DNA of 53,081 nucleotides from an uncultured Paenibacillus sp. Lineage in GTDB: Bacteria > Bacillota > Bacilli > Paenibacillales > Paenibacillaceae. The first letter of the stretch is position 1; the number at the start of each line of letters is the position of its first letter. A program made the translations under genes and the position numbers. This document shows positions 28,492 to 37,063 of the stretch, in pieces. The notes under the pieces were generated by a model. It was not told where the DNA came from. It searched no databases and saw nothing but the letters and a program-made list of their open reading frames with translations. Location of the stretch: positions 1 through 53,081 of the forward strand of contig CAKMKL010000161.1 of NCBI GenBank assembly GCA_927443375.1, written 5' to 3'.

Positions 28492-29808
28492 GTGGATATG
28501 ATGGAGAAACTTGAAATTTTAACAGCTTCGGCCAAATATGATGTAGCCTGCACCTCAAGCGGGGCAAGCCGTTCAGGACAGCCCGGAAGCCTGGGCAATG
28601 CGGTCAGCATGGGCATCTGCCACAGCTTCGCGGCAGACGGACGCTGCATTTCGCTGCTCAAGGTCCTTATGACTAACGGCTGCATTTATGACTGCGCCTA
28701 CTGCGTGAACCGCAAATCCAATCCTACACGGCGGGCTGCGTTTACACCCGAGGAGATTGCCAATCTTACGATGCAGTTCTACCGCCGCAATTACATAGAG
28801 GGCCTGTTCCTCAGCTCCGGCATTATGCGGAGTCCCGATTATACCACCGAGCAGCTGATTGCCGCCCTTGAGCTGCTGCGCAACGTCTATAATTTCAGAG
28901 GATACATCCATGTAAAAGCCATTCCCGGCGCAGACGATGTGCTGCTGTCCCGGCTCGGCCTGCTTGCCGACCGCATGAGCGTCAACATTGAGCTGCCCTC
29001 CCAGGAGAGTCTCAACAAGCTGGCTCCGGACAAGAGCAAACAATCCATTCTGAAGCCGATGGGCCTCATCAAAAATAAGATCACAGAGAACAGCTCGGAT
29101 CTTGTTAAATACAAGCATGCTCCCCGCTTCGCGCCTGCCGGGCAGAGCACCCAGATGATTGTCGGCGCCACGCCGGATACTGATTATCAGATTCTGAATC
29201 TTACGGAAGGCCTGTACCGGAAGTACGGGCTGAAGCGTATTTTCTACTCTGCCTACACCCCCGTAGTCGAGGATTCGCTCCTGCCCGCACTCGATACGAA
29301 ACCGCCGCTGCTGCGGGAGCACCGGCTCTATCAGGCGGATTGGCTGCTGCGTTTCTACGGCTTTGAAGCTAAGGAGCTGCTGGATGAAGCTACGCCGAAC
29401 TTCAACCCGCTGCTGGACCCGAAATGCAGCTGGGCCATCAACCACCGGGAGCAGTTCCCGGTGGAGATTAACCGCGCACCCTATGAGACGCTGCTGCGCG
29501 TGCCCGGCATCGGCGTAAGAAGCGCCCAGCGGATTCTCAAGGCGCGCAAGGCCGGAAGCCTGGATTTCTACGCGCTGAAGAAGCTCGGCGTGGTGCTCAA
29601 ACGCGCCCAGTTCTTCATTACCTGCAAAGGCAAACCGCTGGAGGGGCTAAAGGTGGGCGAGCATACCCTGCTTCGTTCGCTCATGTCCGGACAGGAGCTG
29701 GCCAAGTTCCAGCAGCCGGAGGTCGAGCAGTTGTCCTTCTTCGACGACAGCTATATGGCAGCCTTGCCGGAGGCAGGCACAGCGGCCACCTTCGGGAAAG
29801 GGGTCTAG
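28492..29808 (+). CDS. Putative DNA modification/repair radical SAM protein (TIGR03916-like) with helix-hairpin-helix
   Basis: GTG start after AGGAG; CIYDCAYC (CX3CX2C) cluster motif; C-terminal VPGIGVRSAQRILKARK HhH. Confidence 0.88.
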   Translation: MDMMEKLEILTASAKYDVACTSSGASRSGQPGSLGNAVSMGICHSFAADGRCISLLKVLMTNGCIYDCAYCVNRKSNPTRRAAFTPEEIANLTMQFYRRNYIEGLFLSSGIMRSPDYTTEQLIAALELLRNVYNFRGYIHVKAIPGADDVLLSRLGLLADRMSVNIELPSQESLNKLAPDKSKQSILKPMGLIKNKITENSSDLVKYKHAPRFAPAGQSTQMIVGATPDTDYQILNLTEGLYRKYGLKRIFYSAYTPVVEDSLLPALDTKPPLLREHRLYQADWLLRFYGFEAKELLDEATPNFNPLLDPKCSWAINHREQFPVEINRAPYETLLRVPGIGVRSAQRILKARKAGSLDFYALKKLGVVLKRAQFFITCKGKPLEGLKVGEHTLLRSLMSGQELAKFQQPEVEQLSFFDDSYMAALPEAGTAATFGKGV

Positions 29809-29813
29809 GCGTC

Positions 29814-30644
29814 ATGTTCAAGACAACCGCCTTGGCCTACACTTATGACGGCAGCTTTGAGGGCCTGCTATGCTGCGTGTTCGAGAGCTATGAGTGGAAA
29901 GAAACTCCGCTGGCCATCCACTCGGACGGCGACAGTCAAGGGCTGCTGCTGGAGTCCAAATGGATTGAAACCGACAGCGTCAAGGCCGGCCGGGTGCTGC
30001 GCTCCATCCCGCTGAAGATCTCTCCCGAGGCGGAGGAGCTGGTACGGCTTGGCTTCTGGTCTAATATCGCAGATAAAGAAATGCTGCTGCTGAACTTCCT
30101 GTATCTCGGCTTTGCCCATGGCCGCAAGGTCATGAACATGCTGGCCGATGATACGGTCAGTGCCTTGAACAAGGCGGTCCAGCAGCTCCGGCGGGAAGGG
30201 CATCATTATCTGGGCTTCGTGCGGTTCAGCGTATATGGTCCAATCATGGCGGCAGTGATTGAACCCCGGGGGTATATCCTTCCCGTCATTGAGGATCATT
30301 TCTGCGACCGGTTCCAGAATGAGAGCTTCATGATCTACGATAAGACCCATAGGATGGCGCTCCTCCACCAGCCCGGCCGGCAGGCCATCATTCCGCTGCA
30401 GGAATGGATTCCGCCCGAGCCGGACGAAGCGGAATCCGCCTACCGCCGCCTCTGGCAGGGATTCTACAACGCCATCGGAATCAAGGAGCGCAAGAACGAC
30501 CGGCTGCGGGCATCCCACATGCCGAAGCGCTACTGGAAGCAGCTGCCGGAGATGAACGGCAATGCTCCAGCCCTGCCGGCGCTCCCTGCCAGGCAGGAGC
30601 AGACTCCTAGGCGGCTGAAGAGCGGGCAGCGGGAATTGCAGTAA
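29814..30644 (+). CDS. TIGR03915/DUF4130-like putative DNA repair protein
   Basis: AYTYDGSFEGLLCCVFESYEWKETP; 5 bp after the radical SAM gene, the known arrangement of this pair. Confidence 0.85.
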   Translation: MFKTTALAYTYDGSFEGLLCCVFESYEWKETPLAIHSDGDSQGLLLESKWIETDSVKAGRVLRSIPLKISPEAEELVRLGFWSNIADKEMLLLNFLYLGFAHGRKVMNMLADDTVSALNKAVQQLRREGHHYLGFVRFSVYGPIMAAVIEPRGYILPVIEDHFCDRFQNESFMIYDKTHRMALLHQPGRQAIIPLQEWIPPEPDEAESAYRRLWQGFYNAIGIKERKNDRLRASHMPKRYWKQLPEMNGNAPALPALPARQEQTPRRLKSGQRELQ

Positions 30645-30701
30645 AAAAGACACCCCGATGGAGTGTCCTTGCGGCTGGAAGCTGCTCCCTGTCCCCTCAC
30701 C

Positions 30702-31112
30702 CTATTTTATAATCCGGTTCAGCTCCTCCGCCTTCTTCCTGCTGTCCGCTTTGGCATAGAAGTAGAACGCTATCGTATGCAGCACCACTGTCAACAACAG
30801 CATACCGGGCCACCAGGGGAGAATGAACTCATACATTTCGGTTGAATATAGCCAGACAGCCGCAGTGCTGCCTGTGATGGAGAGAACCGACGAAATAAGA
30901 ATGTTCCAGACCGGCCTGAACGTGAAATGATTCCACAGCGCATCGTACATTACCCCGAATACCGCAGCCGCTATAACTGCAATACCCGCGACCCGCCACA
31001 AATACTGCATGCTGATTAACTTATCGCCGTTAAAAACAGTTAACAGCAGCGTCACCCATAATGAAGTGACTGTAAATACCTGAAAGAACGAATGCTTTAA
31101 TTGATTGATCAT
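30702..31112 (-). CDS. DUF3021 family membrane protein
   Basis: Four hydrophobic segments; translationally coupled to upstream LytTR gene (ATGA overlap). Confidence 0.85.
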   Translation of the reverse strand: MINQLKHSFFQVFTVTSLWVTLLLTVFNGDKLISMQYLWRVAGIAVIAAAVFGVMYDALWNHFTFRPVWNILISSVLSITGSTAAVWLYSTEMYEFILPWWPGMLLLTVVLHTIAFYFYAKADSRKKAEELNRIIK

Positions 31113-31519
31113 GAGAGCTTCCCCCTAAAGTTTTTGATGTAAAAGCGGCTGACCAAATAGCTTGAACCATCTGTTAATACTACTTGGATCCGTGCATTAT
31201 CCGTGGATGAGAACTCCTTAATGTAGCTGGTGTTGATGATCGTCGTATTATTGATTTTCACAAAATGCGGCGACTCCAGGCTGCCCTCGATCCCCTTCAA
31301 CCGTTTGTTCAGCAGATATCTTTCACCGGTAATCACACGTACATTGCATATCCGGTCCTCGGATTCTATTACAGCAACGGAGCTGAGCAGAATCTGAACA
31401 TTGCGGTCGTTTTTAGGATGGATGACGACAAGCTTCTGTCCGGAGTGATGTATAGCCTCCCTAATCTGCCCCCAATGTTCTGCTTCTGCGGTTACCAGAA
31501 TCTGTTCGTTTTCTTGCAT
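31109..31519 (-). CDS. LytTR-family DNA-binding regulator
   Basis: VRVITGERYLLNKRLKGIEGSLESPHFVKINNTTIINTSYIKEFSS...SYLVSRFYIKNFRGKL. Confidence 0.92.
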   Translation of the reverse strand: MQENEQILVTAEAEHWGQIREAIHHSGQKLVVIHPKNDRNVQILLSSVAVIESEDRICNVRVITGERYLLNKRLKGIEGSLESPHFVKINNTTIINTSYIKEFSSTDNARIQVVLTDGSSYLVSRFYIKNFRGKLS

Positions 31520-31575
31520 GAATCAGCAATTTTGTTGCAATCCCCGTTCATCACCCGCTGTTACGGACATAAAAA

Positions 31576-31592
31576 AACACCCTTCCGGGTGT
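31576..31592 (-). terminator. Rho-independent terminator of aldo/keto reductase
   Basis: Minus strand AACACCCGGAAGGGTGTT followed by TTTTTT. Confidence 0.8.
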
Positions 31593-31616
31593 TACGGTGT
31601 ACTGCTAACTCTATGT

Positions 31617-32459
31617 TTACATCTCTTCATACGTTGCCGGGTCCTGCCCCCACAAACGGCCTTCCTCCCTGCCGAGTGCCGAGATCACCTTCATCTCTGC
31701 TTCCGACAGCTCGAAATCGAAGATCTCCAGATTCTCCTTCTGATGCGCAAGGGAACTCGCTCTGGGGATAGGGATGGCGCCAAGCTGAATATGCCAGCGC
31801 AGTATGGCTTGGGTCGGTGTTTTGCCGTGAGCTGCGGCGATGCTGCCAATCTGTTCATTCTCCAGCATGCTGTGGCCTCGGCCCAGCGGACTCCAGGATT
31901 CCGTGACAATGCCGTGTTCAGCATCCTTCGCAAGCTGCAACTCCTGATTAAATAACGGATGCAGCTCCACTTGATTGATGCTCGGGGCGACCCCGGTCTC
32001 TTTTATAATACGTTCATTATGCTCCGGCAGGAAATTGCAGACGCCGATGGAACGGATATAGCCACGCTTTTTCGCCTCGATCATCGCCTGCCAGGCTTCC
32101 ACATACTTACCAACCTTAGGATTCGGCCAATGAATCAGATACAGATCGTAGTAATCCAAGCCGCCTCTATATAATGATTCCTCTATCGTCTCCAGTGCTT
32201 CCTTGTAGGCATGATGACGGCCCGGCAGCTTCGAAGTAATCAGCAGCTCTTCCCTCGGCACCGCACTCTGGCGGACAGCTTGTCCGACCATGCCCTCATT
32301 CTCATAGTTGAACGCCGAATCAATCAGCCGGTACCCGGCATCAATGGCAGCAGTGAGCACCTTCACTCCCTCTGCCCCCTTAATAAAAGCGGTCCCAAAA
32401 CCTATAGCCGGCACCTTCAGGCCATCGTTCAACACCTTCTCCGGAATCTTCTGGCTCAT
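31617..32459 (-). CDS. Aldo/keto reductase
   Basis: VPAIGFGTAFIKG, GYRLIDSAFNYENEGMVGQAVRQS, LYLIHWPNP, GVCNFLPEH, PIPRASS. Confidence 0.95.
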   Translation of the reverse strand: MSQKIPEKVLNDGLKVPAIGFGTAFIKGAEGVKVLTAAIDAGYRLIDSAFNYENEGMVGQAVRQSAVPREELLITSKLPGRHHAYKEALETIEESLYRGGLDYYDLYLIHWPNPKVGKYVEAWQAMIEAKKRGYIRSIGVCNFLPEHNERIIKETGVAPSINQVELHPLFNQELQLAKDAEHGIVTESWSPLGRGHSMLENEQIGSIAAAHGKTPTQAILRWHIQLGAIPIPRASSLAHQKENLEIFDFELSEAEMKVISALGREEGRLWGQDPATYEEM

Positions 32460-32544
32460 CGTATTACCTCCTTAGCTAGGTTATTTTAACCATAGCACTT
32501 CGCGCCCCCTTAGGCAAAATACGATACGCCCATGATAAATAAAA

Positions 32545-32594
32545 AAGCAAGGCAAGGAAGCACGCTCCGAAGAACCGGCTCACCTGTCTTGCTT
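32545..32594 (-). terminator. Terminator on minus strand
   Basis: Minus strand AAGCAAG...CTTGCTTTTTT. Confidence 0.6.
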
Positions 32595-32606
32595 AACGAA
32601 TTCCAT

Positions 32607-32773
32607 CTAAAAATCCATCCAGAAAAATTGCGAAACCGCCAGAATCAGCCCGATACCATTCACGACGATAAAATTCCGTTTAATACAACCATAATAATGA
32701 GTGCAAGCCACCAATTCGCTGCCATGCCGATTCCAGCCTTTCTCCTCCGAATCTCTGTTCCAAAGATGCACAT
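32607..32773 (-). pseudogene. Small membrane protein interrupted by a 1-nt frameshift
   Basis: Frame 1 MCIFGTEIRRRKAGIGMAANWWLALIIMVVLNGILSS*; neighbouring frame FIVVNGIGLILAVSQFFWMDF*. Joining at the AAAA run (32670-32673) gives one hydrophobic protein; terminator follows. Confidence 0.5.
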
Positions 32774-32852
32774 TTCACTTCATTATACGAGAAATTCGCT
32801 TATACTGTTTGCAGTTGGCTCTCAGCATAAAATGTGATTAGGAGTGAGCGCG

Positions 32853-33096
32853 TTGTCCCAAAGTCTGTACCTAACCAATTATTGCGATAAAAGATGTTCC
32901 GTTCACTTCATTTAGCCGGTTTAGTGACAAAGACTTCGATGGTTACTACAAAAAAAGAATCCGCACGGAAGAGTGGCTCTACAGTTCATTTATAGCTTTA
33001 GGAGGGAAACCGCAAAGTGCACACCCCATTTATTTTGTGCTGGGGGAAAGTACCTATTTGAATCAATAGTTTGACAATGGGCTGCAAGCTAAATGA
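32853..33096 (+). pseudogene. Decayed small gene: frameshift plus internal TAG
   Basis: LSQSLYLTNYCDKRCS in one frame, then FTSFSRFSDKDFDGYYKKRIRTEEWLYSSFIALGGKPQSAHPIYFVLGESTYLNQ*FDNGLQAK* in the next. TAG at 33067-33069. Confidence 0.65.
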
Positions 33097-33168
33097 TTTG
33101 GTTCAAAAGAACCGATATATGCTATGAAATGATAAATATGTGAAGCAAGCAGATATTATTACTAAATA

Positions 33169-33204
33169 AAAAGGCAGGGCCCCGTTTCCGAAGGACTTGC
33201 CTTT
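33169..33204. terminator. Hairpin terminator
   Basis: AAAGGCAGGGCCC ... GGACTTGCCTTT. Confidence 0.45.
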
Positions 33205-33301
33205 GCTATATATCCGTCTGGTCACATTATTCGAACTGCCGGTGGAGCCGCCTAAGTGCAAAGAATCCATAGGTGTTGTGATAAGTCTTTCTTAGTATGT
33301 A

Positions 33302-34525
33302 TTATGGCTTTATCAATTCTTTAAGAATATCTTGATAAGGCTTAATGTTGAGCTCTTTCTTCACCTTGCCTACATCGTTGCTGAAATATGACATCCTGCC
33401 CATGGTGAAGATATCATTTTGGAAGGAGGCATGAACCCCATGTTTTTTAAGAATTGAAATTAATTCCTTCATACGATTGGGTATTTGCACTTCATTATAA
33501 TACTTATATTTTGTATAAATAAAACGGAAGGCTGCCCTATACTCCTTGTTATTCATGATGCTAGCATAAGTGGTCGGATAGTATTTTTTTGCATAAATCA
33601 GGTAAGAAAGTGTAAAATATTGAAATTCATAAAAAGCTTGTCCCCCTAGGGCATTATAGTAATCTACAAAATTTCGGGTTTTATAAGGCATAGAGACAAA
33701 ATAGGGGTAGACATCATAGACAGATCGATCCCCATAATAATAAGCTTCGAATTCGTCCAATAATCCATAAATACCATCTACGTTAGCAGATTGAGTGCTG
33801 TCCTCGCTCAAATAAAGGAACCAACGGAAAGATCTGTTTTCTTCTGGCACTATTTTATTAAGTTCCTCCGATCTAAAAATATCCTCTGGATTGAACTCCA
33901 AATTTAATAATGTTCCATTAATCAAGTGAGCGGAGTTTGTTGTACTATCGAAGTCACTTATACTAAACTGATTTTCATGCATTATTTCATGAACACCTAC
34001 TGAAATTGTATCGAATACGTTGTCTTTCTCCCAAGTTTTGATCAAACTAAGCTTGTCTCGATGACTGGATTCAACTCTTCTTTTTAGAATCAAATCAGAT
34101 GTAGGACTGTAATTTTCTATAGCATGAATCGCCTGCACTGAATATGTTTTATTATAAATTGTATCGGCCACGGTCTTATTTGAAACTGTTACAAAAGCTT
34201 GGGCATATACGTTTTGTCCTGTAACCTTTGCTGTTATAACGGCTTTTCCCTGACTAATACCTTTCACTGTACCATCCTTGGATACAGTAGCAACCGATGA
34301 CTTATTAGAAGACCATTCGATCTGAATTACTGATGTGGCAAAATTGTTAGCAGCTCTAATCTGCAGGTTAATCAGTTCATTTTTATCTAAAGCTAGGTTT
34401 ACCTTGTCCAGTTTGAGAACTGGTTGGCTATCCGACTTAGGAGCGGCAGAGACCAGGCAAGGCATAGTAATAAGTAATATGCATAATAAAGTAAATATAA
34501 ATACAAGTGCTTTTATGTTTTTCAT
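33302..34525 (-). CDS. Secreted protein with Big_2-like Ig domain and HEXXH motif (candidate zinc metalloprotease)
   Basis: Signal peptide MKNIKALVFIFTLLCILLITMPCLVSAA; IEWSSNKSSVATVSKDGTVKGISQGKAVITAKV (Big_2); VGVHEIMHENQF (33977-33991); later YGLLDEFEAYYYG. Confidence 0.7.
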   Translation of the reverse strand: MKNIKALVFIFTLLCILLITMPCLVSAAPKSDSQPVLKLDKVNLALDKNELINLQIRAANNFATSVIQIEWSSNKSSVATVSKDGTVKGISQGKAVITAKVTGQNVYAQAFVTVSNKTVADTIYNKTYSVQAIHAIENYSPTSDLILKRRVESSHRDKLSLIKTWEKDNVFDTISVGVHEIMHENQFSISDFDSTTNSAHLINGTLLNLEFNPEDIFRSEELNKIVPEENRSFRWFLYLSEDSTQSANVDGIYGLLDEFEAYYYGDRSVYDVYPYFVSMPYKTRNFVDYYNALGGQAFYEFQYFTLSYLIYAKKYYPTTYASIMNNKEYRAAFRFIYTKYKYYNEVQIPNRMKELISILKKHGVHASFQNDIFTMGRMSYFSNDVGKVKKELNIKPYQDILKELIKP

Positions 34526-34753
34526 AGTACCTCCATCAGATCCGGGTCGTACACAGATGAGATAAACATGAACCCAATTATTATATATATTATCTATTAA
34601 TCAACTCAACCTGTTTTATATGTAGTGTGCGGCACTTGAAGAGCTAAGCCTTTTATTTCAAAGATCATATCCTTAAATATGGAGTAAATTATCAGCTAAG
34701 TGAAGAACAATTGTTTAGAATTTTTAGAGAATAGTTATACTTATTGATCGGAT

Positions 34754-35548
34754 TTAAGAAATATTCCAAAGCATTTCTTTTATTTGAGAAGAGTCAATAT
34801 TTCTCTGGCTTTTGTTTTGACTTTGCTGCTCAAAATATTGAATTAATGCGCTATGCCCCTGGATAATTGTTTTATTCTTTGAATTATCTATATCTAGGAT
34901 CACTTCTTCATTCGAAAAGAATACAACTCCTTCGATCCAAGGAACTTGAGCAATACCTTTATCCTTAAGATATTGTTTGAGTTTGAAGACATGAGTGGAG
35001 ACCTGCTTAACTGGGCTGTAAAAACTTTTTGAATAAGGGGTGCCGTCTCTCCCAACCTTCTCCTGAATCCAATCTTTCTCTTCTGAATCGCCCCTAATCG
35101 TTCCATTCTGATTTTTATTTTCCACAATCCAAATACCGTTTTCACCAATTAATAAAAAGTCAAGTTGAGCTGTATTATCATTGTTTTTTATAAGTATATC
35201 CGGGATGATGGTAAAGGTATCTGGTAACGCACGGAGAATATGGAGGGTATTTAACTCTCCTTGTATTCCGCTTAATACAATATCGCTCGATTTCCTAACC
35301 AAATGTTCGTTTTTATTCATGACATCAGAATATCTATATACACCAAACATAATAAGCACAGCAGGTACTAGAAATAATAGAACAATGAATTGTGGCTGGA
35401 TTCTGGATAGTAACAACACCGCCATCGCTCCAGTTCCTAATCCCGCACCAATATACATTAATGGTTTCCGAACTAACCGCTTCAATTCATCTTTTGCAGC
35501 ATGATAATCCACAACAAGACTATTATCTTTTTCTCTTATGATTGCCAT
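34754..35548 (-). CDS. NERD (nuclease-related) domain membrane protein
   Basis: Two TM segments, then LDFLLIGENGIWIVENKNQNGTIRG...DWIQ...SPVKQVSTHVFKLKQYLKDKG. Confidence 0.88.
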   Translation of the reverse strand: MAIIREKDNSLVVDYHAAKDELKRLVRKPLMYIGAGLGTGAMAVLLLSRIQPQFIVLLFLVPAVLIMFGVYRYSDVMNKNEHLVRKSSDIVLSGIQGELNTLHILRALPDTFTIIPDILIKNNDNTAQLDFLLIGENGIWIVENKNQNGTIRGDSEEKDWIQEKVGRDGTPYSKSFYSPVKQVSTHVFKLKQYLKDKGIAQVPWIEGVVFFSNEEVILDIDNSKNKTIIQGHSALIQYFEQQSQNKSQRNIDSSQIKEMLWNIS

Positions 35549-35714
35549 TTTCCCATCAACTCCTCAAATTTATCCTACTTTACTCAAACAATCCATTGAT
35601 TGATTTATTATCATTTGTAATCTCTTATGTAAGATAGAATAGCATCCATTATTCGTACAGAACCCCTATATATTCTGGAGATATTAAACAGCTAAGAGTG
35701 CTCTCCCGGATCTT

Positions 35715-36365
35715 TTATAATTCACCTTTATTGTTTTTTGATTGATTGTATTTTTCTAAAATGCTCTTGTGGATTTTTGAGTTTGCTCCATAGGCGACGA
35801 AACAATCGCCATTTGTATAAACATAACCGATCACTGAACGATCCGTTTCCCAAGTATAAGTTTCCATTTCCGTTTTCGGTTCCTTTTGTTCTAATACTGG
35901 CTTACCGTATTTTTTAGTTAAATCGGAGCGTAGTTGGGCACGGGAAGATTCGTCATCCATATCATGAAAAGTGTAATTCGCACCTATCAATCCGAAGGTA
36001 TCCATTTCTACAAATTCCGGCATATCTTTATTTCTTTCTTTTGTTTCTTCCATTCCTTCTTCATTACTTCCTGGCAAAGCCTCAAAACTTTCAGATATCC
36101 CTTTTTTATCAAACGTTTGTTGGAAGGCGTACGACAGAGTCGCAGGGTGTCCATTCACTTCAATCTCTTTATCCATTTTAACAAACTGCTGATACGATGG
36201 ATCTAAGTCCTCAACTCCTAACACTTTTATACCCTTTGCCGCTTCATTTTCTAAAATACTTGCTTGATCAGTTCCCCATTCATAATCATTAAAATCATTA
36301 AACGTTTGGTTTCCACAACCAGAAAAAATAACTGAAGCTATTAACAACAAAACAACTCTTTTCAT
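35715..36365 (-). CDS. Hypothetical lipoprotein
   Basis: MKRVVLLLIASVIFSGCGNQ lipobox. Confidence 0.75.
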   Translation of the reverse strand: MKRVVLLLIASVIFSGCGNQTFNDFNDYEWGTDQASILENEAAKGIKVLGVEDLDPSYQQFVKMDKEIEVNGHPATLSYAFQQTFDKKGISESFEALPGSNEEGMEETKERNKDMPEFVEMDTFGLIGANYTFHDMDDESSRAQLRSDLTKKYGKPVLEQKEPKTEMETYTWETDRSVIGYVYTNGDCFVAYGANSKIHKSILEKYNQSKNNKGEL

Positions 36366-36571
36366 AAATACCCCCCCTGAAATCATCTTTTATTAATTTC
36401 CATTCGACATTATTCTACTACATAATCTATTTTATGTGGAAAAGTTTTCAAGTGACTTCTACTTGATTTGAATAATTTTAGAAGGAGTATGCTTTCCACT
36501 GAATGCGGCGGATCACCGGTTGTATAACCGGAGAAACCGCCGATTGTTTCTCTGCTTCTGGAGTCTTTTCC

Positions 36572-36877
36572 CTATTTATTTTCAATAATGTCATCGAAGA
36601 CCTGGTTCACAAAATCCATCTTCTCTTTGATTGTTTTATAATAGAATTTGTAGTATTCAGATAAGGTCACCTTGCCGTCCCTTAGCATCTTCTTTAAATC
36701 TTTGAGCACCTTATCGTACTGTTTGTCCGCCTCCTTCTCAAGCTGACTGGAACTGGCTCCTGGATTGGCGGATGCGGACGACTGAGTATAGGGATTGAGC
36801 AAAAGTCCTCCGACAATCAATCCGACCGCGAGCACTTTTCCTACCTTTAATTCTTTCCGTGATATTTGAACGTTCAT
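36572..36877 (-). CDS. Small exported/membrane-anchored hypothetical protein
   Basis: MNVQISRKELKVGKVLAVGLIVGGLLLNPYTQSSASA; GAGGAG SD upstream. Confidence 0.6.
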   Translation of the reverse strand: MNVQISRKELKVGKVLAVGLIVGGLLLNPYTQSSASANPGASSSQLEKEADKQYDKVLKDLKKMLRDGKVTLSEYYKFYYKTIKEKMDFVNQVFDDIIENK

Positions 36878-36988
36878 ATCTTCAACTCTCCTCATAATTT
36901 ATTAGGCAGCTTCTGTTTCTCGTTCGCCTGCTTCCTGTATTCATTATCCGATAATCTCCTATGCTTTTCTGTTTCCCGAAATACGAAA

Positions 36989-37029
36989 AAAGTGTGGAAA
37001 ATCCCACATTTCAGGATTGACCACACTTT
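36989..37029 (-). terminator. Terminator of cyclase gene
   Basis: Minus strand TAAAGTGTGG...CCACACTTTTTT. Confidence 0.7.
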
Positions 37030-37063
37030 AGTTTGAGAACATTCTCGGCTTAGCACATTGTTA

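Noticed and set aside
28573-29445. 290 aa minus-strand ORF
   Set aside because: Antisense to the radical SAM gene; GC-rich shadow ORF.
29868-30653. 261 aa minus-strand ORF
   Set aside because: Antisense to the TIGR03915-like gene.
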